Shown here one piece after another: positions 20,482-30,584 of a stretch of 34,417 bases of DNA (position 1 is the stretch's first letter; each line of letters begins with the position of its first letter). The stretch lies in the NCBI RefSeq assembly GCF_014207655.1, contig NZ_JACHHJ010000005.1, positions 1 through 34,417 on the forward strand, read 5' to 3'. Below the pieces are notes generated by a model. The model did no database searches, was not told the DNA's origin, and saw nothing but the letters and a program-made list of their open reading frames with translations. A program made the translations under genes and the position numbers. This DNA is from Geomicrobium halophilum. GTDB lineage: Bacteria; Bacillota; Bacilli; Bacillales; Marinococcaceae.

Positions 20482-23400
20482 ATGGATATTCATACCATTG
20501 AATCTTTATTTCACAAAGACATTAACCGTGATATTCAAGGGGTTATTAAAGTCGATGATGCCGAAGAAAGTGTCTTTCAGGAACTCGATGAGTACGTTGT
20601 TACAGAAGAGCTTACGCAGCACTTTTATGATTTTTTTCAAGCCTATAGTAAAAGTATGGACCGGCAAACGGACAAAATGGGCGTATGGATTTCAGGTTTT
20701 TTTGGCTCCGGTAAATCGCACTTTCTTAAAATCCTATCGTATTTACTCGACAGCGATCGATCGATTGATGGAATGAAGCCAGTAGACTTTTTTACGGAAA
20801 AGGTGGATCATCCGGATCTATTATCTTGGATGAAACAAGCGAGTGACATTCCTAATGATATCGTGCTTTTTAATGTTGACTCTAAAAGTGATGCGGAAGG
20901 AAAGCAGAGCCGCGAAGCGATCGTGAAGGTTTTTAACAAAGTGTTTAATGAAATGCGAGGGTTTTCGGGCGCGAATCCTTGGCTCGCCAATTTGGAAGAA
21001 ACGTTGGAGAAAAATGATCAATATGATAGGTTTAAGGACACGTTTCACAAACAGTATGGTGGCGCTTGGGAAGAACATCGCGATGATATCTATTATATCG
21101 AGGATTACGTCGTTTCCATACTTGTACAAGTAACGGATATGAGCGAGGATGCGGCCCGAAATTGGATTCGTCAGGGACCAGATACGTACTCCATTAGCAT
21201 TGAATCATTTGCCAAGCGTGTCAATGATTATGTGAAAACGCGTGAAGAAGGCTATCGCCTGATTTTCCTAGCAGATGAAATGGGTCAATACATAAGTGCG
21301 AATACCAATCTTATGCTTAATTTGCAAACCGTCGTTGAGGATCTGGGCAAATTAACGCGTGGGAAAGTATGGGTAATCGTTACTAGCCAACAAGATATTG
21401 ATGCCATCAAGAAAAACTTGCAAAGTAATGACTTTTCAAAGATTCAAGGCCGGTTTGACACACGTTTAAGTTTATCAAGCGCGAATGTTGATGAAGTCAT
21501 TCAGAAACGAATTTTGGCAAAGACAGAGGGAGCAGCTGAAGGGCTACGTCAACGTTTTTATCAAAATGAAGCTCACTTGAAAAATATCTTTGAGTTCAGT
21601 GATCAAACGGCAGAGATGCGCAGTTTTGAATCTGCGGATGATTATGCTGCTGTATATCCGTTTGTTCCCTATCAATTTAACCTTCTCCAACGGGTGTTTA
21701 CAGCGGTTCGTGAACACGGAGCGAGCGGGAAGCATTTGGCAGAGGGTGAGCGATCATTACTCAGTGCTTTTAAAGAAGCGGCCATTCAATATGAACATGA
21801 AAATTTGCATACACTCGTCCCATTTAGTGCTTTTTATGCAACGATTGATTCTTTCCTGGAAAATACCGTTCGCAGCGTAATTATCCAGGCGGAGCAGGAT
21901 GCCAAGCGTGAGAATCATCCGATTCAGGAACAAGACGTGGAAGTTTTGAAACTGCTTTTTCTGATTCGTTACGTTAAGCAGGTGCCATCGACATTGGATA
22001 ATATTACGACGTTAATGATTGATCGTGTGGATGCTGAACGCTTGGATTTGAAAAAGTCCATACAGGGATCTCTCAACCGTCTACTTTCACAGTACCTCAT
22101 TCAAAGTAGTGGCGAAGAATATCTTTTCCTTACGAACGAAGAACAAGATGTAAACAATGAAATTAATCGCATGGACGTAGCAACATCCGAAGTCGTGATG
22201 AAAATTGGCGAGCGAATTTTTACAGACATCTTTCCGGATCGAAAATATCGCTATAGCCCCAATTATGATTTTGCGTTTGATACATGGATGGATGAACGGA
22301 GCCAGGGCTCTTTAAATGCTGAAATAGGCATTACCATTTTAACACCATACTATGAGGGAGAACTGACGCCTGAAGCGGTACGCTTTATGTCGACACAAAA
22401 GAATACCGTGATTGTACAACTACCAGAGGATACTTCTTATTTTGAAGAGATGGAAGATATTTTAAAAATCCAGCGCTATCTGCGCAATCAAGCAGGCCAG
22501 CAACAAGACCCACGCTTTGATGAAATTCGCGCCCGTAAAAACCGCGAAATGAATGAAAAAAATGAGCGCATAGGCATTCTTTTGGAAGAAGCGATTGCCG
22601 AATCGACGGTTGTCGTTCATGGCGCCGAACAGGAAATGATGACAAAGCGTGCAGCGGAAAAACTGCGGGAAGGGTTAAAAATCCTTATACAAACCCATTA
22701 CAGCAAATTAGGTTATGTTGCGCATATTCATGCGGTAGATGAACTCAAAGAGATTCAGCAGGATACCCAACTTCGTCTTGAAGGCGGAGGCGAGGACCCG
22801 AATGTACAGGCGACAGAAGAGATTCTTCGCTACCTGGACCGCTTTCAACAGATGCAACAGGTGACGCTTCGTGAAATCATTGACCGCTATAACAAAGCGC
22901 CGTTTGGCTGGAAAGAACCGGATATCCTTGCAAGTTTAATGCGACTATTACGCGATCAGGAACTAAAGTTGTTGTTAAACCAAGAGCTACTTCACATCGA
23001 TGATGCGCAACTTATCAAAAATGTGACGACTCGAAATATGCAAGACCGAATTCTAGCCGCGCGCAGAAAACGAATTAACCCGCGCTTGATTAATGGAACA
23101 CAAGAAGTCCTCGAGGATTTATTTGGCGTTCGTTCCTTGCCTTCAGATGAAGATGGCTTGATGAAAGAAGCGCAAAGGCGTTTTGAAAATGAATTAAAAG
23201 AGGTTCAAGATTTACTTAAGTACTATCATAAAAAACATTACCCACAAAAAGCTGTTCTGGAAGCCGGCGAGCGTTTGTTTACGGCCGTCATCCAGATTCG
23301 CCAAGCCGAAGACTTTTATTCATTTGTTGATGAGAATGAGGACGAATTCCTGGACTATGCAGATGAAGTGGGCAGGATTAAAGATTTCTTTAAAAATCAA

Positions 23401-24102
23401 GTTGATATCTATGATTCTGCTCGTGAGGCGATCCAAGTCTTTGAAAATAGCAGAACTTATGTCACTGATGATTCCGTTAAAGACATCGTCGATCAAATGC
23501 AAAACATCACTGTGCAAGAGAAGCCGTATAACCAGATTCAGGAACTTCCGCAACTTCGCGAGCAGTTTAATGAGCAGATCACTGATTTGTTGGAACACGA
23601 AAGCGCCCCTGTTCGGGAAAAAGTGAATTCGGATTGGGGGGCTGTCAAAGATGTACTTGAAGAGTCCCCGGAAGCAAAAGAAAAATTATATCGACATTGG
23701 GAAAGCCTGTTTGAAAATATCAAAGCACGGTTGGAACGCTCCAATGAATTTGCGACGATCATTTCATTAAATGAAGAAAGTGAACGCAGCAAATTAAGTG
23801 CCCTGCAAGAGATTGATCGATTCAACAATGAGCTCATTCAGAAAGAAACGGAAAGAAGAAAGCAGGAAGTAGAAAAAACAACAGAAAGCCCTGCTGCGGA
23901 CACACCGCAACCAGAACCAGCAGCACCTAAAGTAAAAGCTGTGCCACAGCAAAAAACGATAACGCTTGCGAAGAAAGACTTGATGAAACAGCACGGTATG
24001 GTCACGATAAAAAATGAAGATGACATCAATAACTTTCTGGAAGAAATACGTAAAGAACTAGAGCAACAGCTCGATGAAGAGACAGTCATTCGACTGATGT
24101 AA
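20482..24102 (+). CDS. brxC: BREX protein BrxC, large P-loop ATPase
   Basis: The 1206-residue protein (usual BrxC size) has Walker A GFFGSGKS (72-79) and Walker B LIFLADE (260-266). It then has long helical and coiled-coil regions (about 660-770, 890-1100) and a Pro/Glu/Ala/Lys-rich linker near 1130-1160, before a C-terminal charged domain (LEEIRKELEQQLDEETVIRLM). BrxC (DUF499-related) is the ATP-driven core of BREX and is needed for both methylation and phage restriction. SD AGAAAGGGG precedes ATG. A hairpin at 24109-24132 follows the stop and may lower transcription into pglX. Confidence 0.95.
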   Translation: MDIHTIESLFHKDINRDIQGVIKVDDAEESVFQELDEYVVTEELTQHFYDFFQAYSKSMDRQTDKMGVWISGFFGSGKSHFLKILSYLLDSDRSIDGMKPVDFFTEKVDHPDLLSWMKQASDIPNDIVLFNVDSKSDAEGKQSREAIVKVFNKVFNEMRGFSGANPWLANLEETLEKNDQYDRFKDTFHKQYGGAWEEHRDDIYYIEDYVVSILVQVTDMSEDAARNWIRQGPDTYSISIESFAKRVNDYVKTREEGYRLIFLADEMGQYISANTNLMLNLQTVVEDLGKLTRGKVWVIVTSQQDIDAIKKNLQSNDFSKIQGRFDTRLSLSSANVDEVIQKRILAKTEGAAEGLRQRFYQNEAHLKNIFEFSDQTAEMRSFESADDYAAVYPFVPYQFNLLQRVFTAVREHGASGKHLAEGERSLLSAFKEAAIQYEHENLHTLVPFSAFYATIDSFLENTVRSVIIQAEQDAKRENHPIQEQDVEVLKLLFLIRYVKQVPSTLDNITTLMIDRVDAERLDLKKSIQGSLNRLLSQYLIQSSGEEYLFLTNEEQDVNNEINRMDVATSEVVMKIGERIFTDIFPDRKYRYSPNYDFAFDTWMDERSQGSLNAEIGITILTPYYEGELTPEAVRFMSTQKNTVIVQLPEDTSYFEEMEDILKIQRYLRNQAGQQQDPRFDEIRARKNREMNEKNERIGILLEEAIAESTVVVHGAEQEMMTKRAAEKLREGLKILIQTHYSKLGYVAHIHAVDELKEIQQDTQLRLEGGGEDPNVQATEEILRYLDRFQQMQQVTLREIIDRYNKAPFGWKEPDILASLMRLLRDQELKLLLNQELLHIDDAQLIKNVTTRNMQDRILAARRKRINPRLINGTQEVLEDLFGVRSLPSDEDGLMKEAQRRFENELKEVQDLLKYYHKKHYPQKAVLEAGERLFTAVIQIRQAEDFYSFVDENEDEFLDYADEVGRIKDFFKNQVDIYDSAREAIQVFENSRTYVTDDSVKDIVDQMQNITVQEKPYNQIQELPQLREQFNEQITDLLEHESAPVREKVNSDWGAVKDVLEESPEAKEKLYRHWESLFENIKARLERSNEFATIISLNEESERSKLSALQEIDRFNNELIQKETERRKQEVEKTTESPAADTPQPEPAAPKVKAVPQQKTITLAKKDLMKQHGMVTIKNEDDINNFLEEIRKELEQQLDEETVIRLM

Positions 24103-24108
24103 GCACAA

Positions 24109-24132
24109 AAGAGAGGTGATCCCGCCTCTCTT
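24109..24132 (+). terminator. Hairpin between brxC and pglX, possible attenuator
   Basis: AAGAGAGG pairs perfectly with CCTCTCTT around an 8-base loop. The following bases are only moderately T-rich (CCTTCT), so this is either a leaky terminator or an RNA-processing or stability hairpin. Confidence 0.5.
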
Positions 24133-24158
24133 CCTTCTGGGAAAAGGAGAGAAACAAG

Positions 24159-27100
24159 ATGGACAAGAAAGCGCTCAGGAAGTTTGCGATTGAGGCTCGG
24201 AGGAAGTTAACAAAGGCTGTTATCCAAAAAGCCTATCAATTTGGTGTGACGGAAGACAAAATAGAAGGGACACCGTTAACCGATGGAATACTTGTAAATG
24301 GCGTTCCGTATGGATCCGAACATAAACGGCAATATGACAAGCTTATTCGGCGAATTAATCAAGAAGGTTATGAGCGTGTGATAGAAGAAGTCACTTACAC
24401 CTGGTTTAACCGCTTGATCGCTTTGCGCTTTATGGAAGTCAATGATTACTTGCCCATACGAAAACGATTTTTATCATCAGAGCAACAGGGAAAAGTAGAG
24501 CCCGATGCTGTAAGTGACGCCCATGAACTAATCGAAGATCTTGAGTTAGATCATGATAGAGTATATCAATTACAAGATGAAAATAAGATAGATGAATTGT
24601 TTAAGTATCTTCTTGTTAAGCAAAGTAACCTTTTAGGGAAACGAATCCCCAATGTCTTCGATGAGATTGAAGGAGAAGTTGAGCTGCTATGCCCGGATTT
24701 TCTCCTCCAAGAAGGCAGCGTTCTCGATGAGATGTTAAAGATAGTTCAAGAAGATGATTGGAAGCAAGTCGAAATTGTCGGTTGGCTTTATCAATTTTAT
24801 ATTGAAGAAGAAAAGGATGCTGTATTTGCACAAGCTCGCTCGAAAAAGATCTCCAAACAACAGTTGCCCGCAGCGACACAATTTTTTACTCCCGACTGGA
24901 TTGTCCAATACATGGTTGACAATTCCCTTGGGCAATGGTGGATCGAACATAAAAAAGATGATAGCTTCGCAAAAAAGTTAAACTATTATTTGGAGCCGGC
25001 AGAGCAAACGGGAGACGTACAAAAACAGATGGAGGAACTAAGCGGTGGTGAAAAAGCATTAGAAGATATTAAAATCATGGATCCGGCTGCTGGTTCTGGC
25101 CATATTCTCGTTTATGCATTTGATGTCTTATATGCTATGTATGAAGAAAGCGGCTATTCCGCACGTGACATTCCTACACTCATTTTAAAGCACAATTTAT
25201 ATGGCCTAGATGTGGATAAACGCGCCGTACAACTAGCCACATTTGCGCTTATTATGAAAGCAAGAGAGAAAGATCGCCGTTTCTTACGTACAAATAAAGA
25301 CCTGGATATTCACGTCATGGATTTTGAAGATAGCAATATATTGACAGACGAAGACATCGAAATGTTTGCGTTGGATTCCGGTCTTAATGAGGAGTTACAA
25401 GAATTAAGGCGTTTGTTTGAGGATGCTAAGTTGTATGGTTCGTTGATAGAAGTTCCTAATTTCGATTGGGATGCATTATTTTCATTAGATCAACGATGGG
25501 ATGATCGTGAAAGCAATTTATTAGAATACGAGTTTAAAGCTTTTAAACGTCCTGTGATCACGCAATTGATTAAACAAGGACTATTGTTGAAAAAAGACAG
25601 ATATGACTTTGCAATTACCAACCCGCCATACATGGGTCGAGGTAGTATGCATGCGGATATGAGTCATTACGTAAAGAAAAGATATCCAGATAGCAAAGCT
25701 GATCTATATGCGATGTTTATGGAAGTGAACCAAAGGCTTGTGAAAGAAGCAGGATTCATAGGCATGATTAATATGCACTCGTGGATGTTCTTGTCCACCT
25801 TTGAACGTTTCAGAGTCAAAATGTTGTCTACTAATCAAATCTATTCAATGACTCATTTAGGCACTCGTGCGTTTGCAGAAATTAGTGGTGAGGTAGTGCA
25901 AACGACTAGTTTTATTTTCAGAAAAACTCTATTAGATGACTATAATAGCAAATTTATTAGATTGGTAGATATTAAAAATCCTGATGATAAAAAGCTTTAT
26001 TTAAATGATAGCAATAAATTTTATCAAATTCCCCAAGATGGGTTCAAGGATATCCCAGGTTATCCAATAGCTTATTGGGTCACTGACCAAGTTAGGAAAA
26101 TTTACAGGGAAAACCCTAAGCTTGGTGATGTAGCTGAGGCTAAGCAAGGGTTAGCGACAGGTGATAATAATAGGTTTTTACGTTTATGGCCGGAAGTGAA
26201 TATAAAGAATGTAGGTTTATACATTTCAAACAGTGAACAAGCCATGCAATCAGGATGCAAATGGTTCCCGACAACTAAAGGTGGAAGTTATAGAAAATGG
26301 TATGGAAATTTGGACTATGTAATCAATTGGGAGAGTGAGGGAAGTGAAATAAAAAATTTTGTTGATGAAAATAATAAGCAACGCTCTGTCATAAGGAATC
26401 CTTCATACTATTTTCAAAAAGGGATAACTTGGTCAACTATTTCAAGTTCCGCAATCTCATTCAGGTTACATCAAAATGGGATTTTTGAAACTAAAGGATC
26501 TGTCATTTTTCCTAGCCATGAAGATGATTTTTATTACTTGTTCGGCCTTCTTAATACTAACCTGGTTAATAAGTTTATATATATAATCTCACCAACTTTA
26601 GATTTTCATGAAGGACCTGTGAGTAAGCTTCCAGTAGTTGTTAGTTCTGAGAATGATAAAGAAAAAATTACTCATTTAGTAAAAGAAAACATTGAGATCA
26701 GTAAATCAGATTATGATTCATTTGAAAAATCAAGGTCATTTAAATGCCATCCATTAGTAAAAAGCGGAAATGCCCTGCCAACACTTTCGGAAGCATTTGA
26801 AAAATGGTGTGAAGAAACTTATAACAGATTCATTAACTTAAAAAGCAATGAAACAACGTTAAATAAACGCTTTATTGATCTATATCATTTAAATAATGAA
26901 ATCAATAGTGATATCGATAATAATGAGGTTTCGGTCAATCTAGCAGACCTCCCGCGCGACATTCGTAGCTTCCTCTCCTACTGTGTCGGCGTCATATTTG
27001 GTCGTTATTCTCTCGACACGCCAGGTCTCGCTTACGCTGGTGGCGAGTGGGATGCTAGCCAATACAAAACGGTGATCCCGGAACCGGATAATATTATTCC

Positions 27101-27707
27101 AATCACCAATGAGCCGTATTTTGAAAATGATATCGTCACTCGTGTCGTGGAGATTGTGGAGAGGGTATACGGCGAAGATACACTCGAGGAGAACTTAGAA
27201 TTTATTGCTGACGCTTTAGAACGAAAAGGGTCTGAAACTGCACGGGAGCGGATCCGTCGTTATTTTGTCAAAGAGTTTTATAAAGATCATCTCAAAACCT
27301 ACCAGAAACGTCCGATTTATTGGATGTTTTCCAGTGGCAGGCAAAATGGTTTTCAGGCGCTCATGTATTTACATCGTTATGACAAGGATACGATTGCGCG
27401 TGTGCGGACAGATTATTTGCATCTTCTGCAGCGGAAAATGGAAGATGAAGTTAGCCGATTAGGTGAAACCATCAATAGCGAAGCGGGAAGTCGTGAAAAA
27501 GCACAAGCGAGAAAACGAAGAGAAAAGCTATCAAAGGAACTTGCCGAAATGCGGTCATATGATGAAATCATCTCGCACCAAGCCAATCGGCGCATAGAAC
27601 TTGATCTAGACGATGGCGTGAAGGTCAATTACGCGAAACTGCAATATTTAGCGTTAGAAGATAGTGAGCAACAAGGGAAAGATCAGCTGCTTCTTAAAAA
27701 ACTTTAA
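24159..27707 (+). CDS. pglX: BREX adenine-specific DNA methyltransferase PglX
   Basis: This 1182-residue N6-adenine methylase marks host DNA. Motif I, DPAAGSG, is at 308-314 and motif IV, NPPY, at 488-491 (FAITNPPYMGRG). The N-terminal 260 residues are the PglX-specific helical domain. The segment from about residue 580 to 930 contains the target-recognition region (WVTDQVRKIYRENPKLGDVAEAKQGLATGDNNRFLR) and is visibly more A+T-rich than its flanks. The C-terminal part (RDIRSFLSYCVGVIFGRYSLDTPGLAYAGGEWDA.., then coiled-coil) is typical of the family. SD AAGGAGAG precedes ATG. A terminator-like hairpin separates it from pglZ. Confidence 0.96.
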   Translation: MDKKALRKFAIEARRKLTKAVIQKAYQFGVTEDKIEGTPLTDGILVNGVPYGSEHKRQYDKLIRRINQEGYERVIEEVTYTWFNRLIALRFMEVNDYLPIRKRFLSSEQQGKVEPDAVSDAHELIEDLELDHDRVYQLQDENKIDELFKYLLVKQSNLLGKRIPNVFDEIEGEVELLCPDFLLQEGSVLDEMLKIVQEDDWKQVEIVGWLYQFYIEEEKDAVFAQARSKKISKQQLPAATQFFTPDWIVQYMVDNSLGQWWIEHKKDDSFAKKLNYYLEPAEQTGDVQKQMEELSGGEKALEDIKIMDPAAGSGHILVYAFDVLYAMYEESGYSARDIPTLILKHNLYGLDVDKRAVQLATFALIMKAREKDRRFLRTNKDLDIHVMDFEDSNILTDEDIEMFALDSGLNEELQELRRLFEDAKLYGSLIEVPNFDWDALFSLDQRWDDRESNLLEYEFKAFKRPVITQLIKQGLLLKKDRYDFAITNPPYMGRGSMHADMSHYVKKRYPDSKADLYAMFMEVNQRLVKEAGFIGMINMHSWMFLSTFERFRVKMLSTNQIYSMTHLGTRAFAEISGEVVQTTSFIFRKTLLDDYNSKFIRLVDIKNPDDKKLYLNDSNKFYQIPQDGFKDIPGYPIAYWVTDQVRKIYRENPKLGDVAEAKQGLATGDNNRFLRLWPEVNIKNVGLYISNSEQAMQSGCKWFPTTKGGSYRKWYGNLDYVINWESEGSEIKNFVDENNKQRSVIRNPSYYFQKGITWSTISSSAISFRLHQNGIFETKGSVIFPSHEDDFYYLFGLLNTNLVNKFIYIISPTLDFHEGPVSKLPVVVSSENDKEKITHLVKENIEISKSDYDSFEKSRSFKCHPLVKSGNALPTLSEAFEKWCEETYNRFINLKSNETTLNKRFIDLYHLNNEINSDIDNNEVSVNLADLPRDIRSFLSYCVGVIFGRYSLDTPGLAYAGGEWDASQYKTVIPEPDNIIPITNEPYFENDIVTRVVEIVERVYGEDTLEENLEFIADALERKGSETARERIRRYFVKEFYKDHLKTYQKRPIYWMFSSGRQNGFQALMYLHRYDKDTIARVRTDYLHLLQRKMEDEVSRLGETINSEAGSREKAQARKRREKLSKELAEMRSYDEIISHQANRRIELDLDDGVKVNYAKLQYLALEDSEQQGKDQLLLKKL

Positions 27708-27715
27708 CATTTTGT

Positions 27716-27752
27716 CAGTATGGTTGGCTTCACCATGCTGGCTTATTTTTTT
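27716..27752 (+). terminator. Terminator-like hairpin between pglX and pglZ
   Basis: CAG-t-ATGGT pairs with ACCAT-g-CTG across a 7-base loop and is followed by GCTTA and a run of T. It lies inside the BREX operon, so it should reduce but not abolish pglZ expression, unless pglZ has its own promoter in 27753-27800. Confidence 0.6.
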
Positions 27753-27810
27753 AGTAATCGAAATCTGTTATTCTTAGGCTATTGAGTACGATAGGAAAGG
27801 AACTAGCGGG

Positions 27811-30333
27811 ATGAGAGAAGAATTAGCGCCACGATTACAGCATTTATTTGAACGCGAATTAAAACGTGGCCAGACTCGTCATATTGTTTTTTGGTATGAT
27901 GCCAACGCGGATTATCAGAAAGAAATACATGATATCCATCTGGATCAGGTGCAAATTCTTGATGGTAGTACATACGGTCAGTTTCAAATGAAATATGAAA
28001 TTGAAGCGGGTAGTCATGACCACCTGTTATTATATTTTCCTTACCCGCAGCCGGAGATCCAAGAAGACTGGTTAAGGGACGTTTATGAGTACAGCATGTC
28101 TTTTCATATGGATCATATCGCCATGTTAATGGAGGATCTAGCATTAGAAGGTGAACGGCTAAGGGCGGCTTTTGACCGCTACAGCATCTTTTTCCGGGCG
28201 AGGGACCGAAGAGAAACATTTCGAAAAGTAGCGGGTAGGCTCTATATTCAACGTGAAGATGATGTAGATTTAGCCGTCATGTCTGCCGTAACAAAAGTAG
28301 ACACGATTCATTTCTTTTCAGTCGTAAAACATATTGTAAGCGGTGAAACGGAAGCCGAGAATAAGGCATGGAGCCGGTTACAAAAATACGGCAGAAGGGA
28401 TGTATTTTGGGATTGGACACAGCGTTATTTTGGATATCCATTGAAAGGAAACAAGCCTTCCATTTCAGGCTTTATTAAAAGTTTATTGTTAACTCATTCC
28501 TCGGATGAAGTGGGTATTGCATTTCCGGGAAAGGAAGAAGCTACCCCTTTGGATCCGGTAAATTGTGAAGTACTTATTAATCAATGGCAAAACGATCCCC
28601 AATATTATCAAGCATATCGAACGCTGGCAAATAAATATGAACAAAGTGATGACGTTTTCAAGTTATTAAGCTCCGTGTCAGAAGAAAAACTCTTACATGG
28701 AGATACATTTGCATTTTTTGATGACAAGATCATTGCCTATACGATTGAGCGTCTCGTTGAAGGCGGTCAAAATTTTAATCGCTACCAGCAATTGATCACT
28801 GCTAGACGCTCGACCCATTGGTGGGATCTTTATAAAGATAAATATCAAGCCATAGAGGCCGCGATTGCTTTAAAAGCAGGCGTGTGGTCTCTGGAGCAAG
28901 AAGGTCTCCCATACATTAAAGAGGAGCTATTCGATTATTATCGAAACGATGGCTATCGTTTTGATGGAAACTATCGCAAGTTTTACACAGCATACGATCA
29001 GGTACAGAGTCGATCATCCATTTTAGATGGGCTAAAAGATGAAGTTGAGGAGATCTACCACTATTTTCTTGATACATTGGACTTTAAGTGGAGTGATGCG
29101 TTGGCCCATGAAGGTGGCTTAGAAGTCGGTGATGTACCCGCACAAAATAAATTTTACACTCATTTTGTGCGAAAACTAGCGAAAAAGCAAAGGGTCTATG
29201 TCATCATTTCAGACGCCTTCCGTTATGCCCTTGCTCGTGATTTAAGTGATCAGCTCAACAACCAAAATAAATATACAGCAGAGCTTCATGCCATGTTGGG
29301 GCAAGTTCCTTCGTATACACCGCTAGGAATGGCCTCTTTATTGCCGCATCGAACATTATCTTATCAAAACAACAGTTATCTGCTAGATGGACAACCGACA
29401 AATAGTACGAAAGCCCGTGAAGCTGTATTGCAACAAAAAGAGCCTGACTCGATGGCTATCACTTATTCCGATCTGCAGTCACTTTCAAAACAAGCATTGC
29501 GGGAACGGTTGCGTGGCCAGCGAATCGTTTATATTTATCATAATGTTGTCGATAACCTTGGTGAACAAGGACCAAGCGAACATCAAGTACTTACCGCTGG
29601 TGATCGTGCTGTTGAAGAATTGGAGGGTCTCATCCTACGACTTTTTAATACGGTATCAGCTGGTGATTTTTTAGTGACCGCAGATCATGGCTTTATTTAT
29701 ACGAGAGATCCGTTAGGAGAAAGATCGAAACGGCCTATAGATGGGTTAAGTGGGGATCTAGAGAATCATCGCTTTATTGTGAATGATTCCCCAGATAGAG
29801 ATCAAGGGACGTTGACCTTTCCGTTTCCGGCAGATACAGATCACCCTTTATATGTCCATGTTCCGAAAGGAACCACTCGCTTCAAAGTTCGGGGTGGGGG
29901 AGAGAATTATGTACATGGTGGTGCATCATTACAGGAATTAACCATCCCCGTTCTTCATGTTCAAACAAGCCGAAAAGGTCGAAGCGAAGGAGATGCCCCT
30001 GTAAATATTCAGTTGACGAGTTTAACACGAAAGCTAACCAATAGCGTAACGTACCTTGATTTTCTTCAAAGTGAACGTGTAGCGGATCGACGGCGACCGG
30101 CTCGTTATCTCGCTTGCTTTGTCTCCGAAGAAGGCACAGTGGTATCAAACGTCGTCCACATCATTGCAGATGCTACAAGCTCGCAACCCCAAGAACGCGT
30201 CTATAAAGAAAAATTCGTGCTCGCCCAAGGTGAACATGATCCGAGTACGACGTATGACCTTTTGGTGACTTATGAGGATGGTACTGAGTATATGCGTATT
30301 CCGTTTGCAGTTGATATATTGTCGAGTATATGA
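27811..30333 (+). CDS. pglZ: BREX protein PglZ, alkaline-phosphatase-fold
   Basis: The 840-residue protein is collinear with BREX type 1 PglZ. The N-terminal part (KRGQTRHIVFWYDANADYQKEI) is typical. The PglZ phosphatase-superfamily core has VIISDAFRYALARDL (about 463-477), where the Asp is a metal ligand, and the second metal site TADHGFIYTRD (about 622-632), followed by GASLQELTIPVL. PglZ is required for BREX function; related phosphatase-fold proteins act on phosphodiesters. SD AGGAAAGGA lies before ATG. brxL, which usually follows, is not found downstream. Confidence 0.95.
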   Translation: MREELAPRLQHLFERELKRGQTRHIVFWYDANADYQKEIHDIHLDQVQILDGSTYGQFQMKYEIEAGSHDHLLLYFPYPQPEIQEDWLRDVYEYSMSFHMDHIAMLMEDLALEGERLRAAFDRYSIFFRARDRRETFRKVAGRLYIQREDDVDLAVMSAVTKVDTIHFFSVVKHIVSGETEAENKAWSRLQKYGRRDVFWDWTQRYFGYPLKGNKPSISGFIKSLLLTHSSDEVGIAFPGKEEATPLDPVNCEVLINQWQNDPQYYQAYRTLANKYEQSDDVFKLLSSVSEEKLLHGDTFAFFDDKIIAYTIERLVEGGQNFNRYQQLITARRSTHWWDLYKDKYQAIEAAIALKAGVWSLEQEGLPYIKEELFDYYRNDGYRFDGNYRKFYTAYDQVQSRSSILDGLKDEVEEIYHYFLDTLDFKWSDALAHEGGLEVGDVPAQNKFYTHFVRKLAKKQRVYVIISDAFRYALARDLSDQLNNQNKYTAELHAMLGQVPSYTPLGMASLLPHRTLSYQNNSYLLDGQPTNSTKAREAVLQQKEPDSMAITYSDLQSLSKQALRERLRGQRIVYIYHNVVDNLGEQGPSEHQVLTAGDRAVEELEGLILRLFNTVSAGDFLVTADHGFIYTRDPLGERSKRPIDGLSGDLENHRFIVNDSPDRDQGTLTFPFPADTDHPLYVHVPKGTTRFKVRGGGENYVHGGASLQELTIPVLHVQTSRKGRSEGDAPVNIQLTSLTRKLTNSVTYLDFLQSERVADRRRPARYLACFVSEEGTVVSNVVHIIADATSSQPQERVYKEKFVLAQGEHDPSTTYDLLVTYEDGTEYMRIPFAVDILSSI

Positions 30334-30341
30334 CTCAGGGG

Positions 30342-30375
30342 ATTCCCTTCCTAATTGAATCTTGAGGAGGGAAAT
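30342..30375 (+). promoter_or_regulatory. Hairpin over the SD of the small ORF after pglZ
   Basis: ATTCCCTTCCT (30342-30352) is nearly complementary to AGGAGGGAAAT (30365-30375). The latter contains the strong SD GAGGAGGG of the ORF at 30382, so the site could be masked in the RNA. Confidence 0.45.
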
Positions 30376-30381
30376 AAGACT

Positions 30382-30459
30382 ATGAAGTTTTCACCTAATG
30401 TTTTTCACATGTGTAAAAAATGCGGGGAAACCATTCTGTTTAGCTTCTGCCGTTGTTAA
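30382..30459 (+). CDS. Short Cys-rich ORF (25 residues), possibly a broken gene
   Basis: MKFSPNVFHMCKKCGETILFSFCRC has a CxxC pair and a second Cys pair, like a mini zinc ribbon, and a very good SD (GAGGAGGG, about 8 bases upstream). One frame over, the sequence continues NYYIGVWIVPFISGLMAQAHLYYR and stops at 30535, which would add a membrane-like segment. A one-base frameshift in a protein of about 50 residues is therefore possible. I recognise no family. It lies where brxL would be expected. Confidence 0.35.
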   Translation: MKFSPNVFHMCKKCGETILFSFCRC

Positions 30460-30584
30460 TTATTATATAGGCGTTTGGATCGTCCCCTTTATATCAGGAT
30501 TGATGGCACAGGCACATTTATATTATCGATAGAAGGCTTAGTCGTAGCATATTTAGTAATACCAATTAAGCAGGGGGAAGTTCC

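Noticed and set aside
30334-30584. Residual brxL
   Set aside because: No AAA+ or Lon-protease motif can be found in any frame in this gap.
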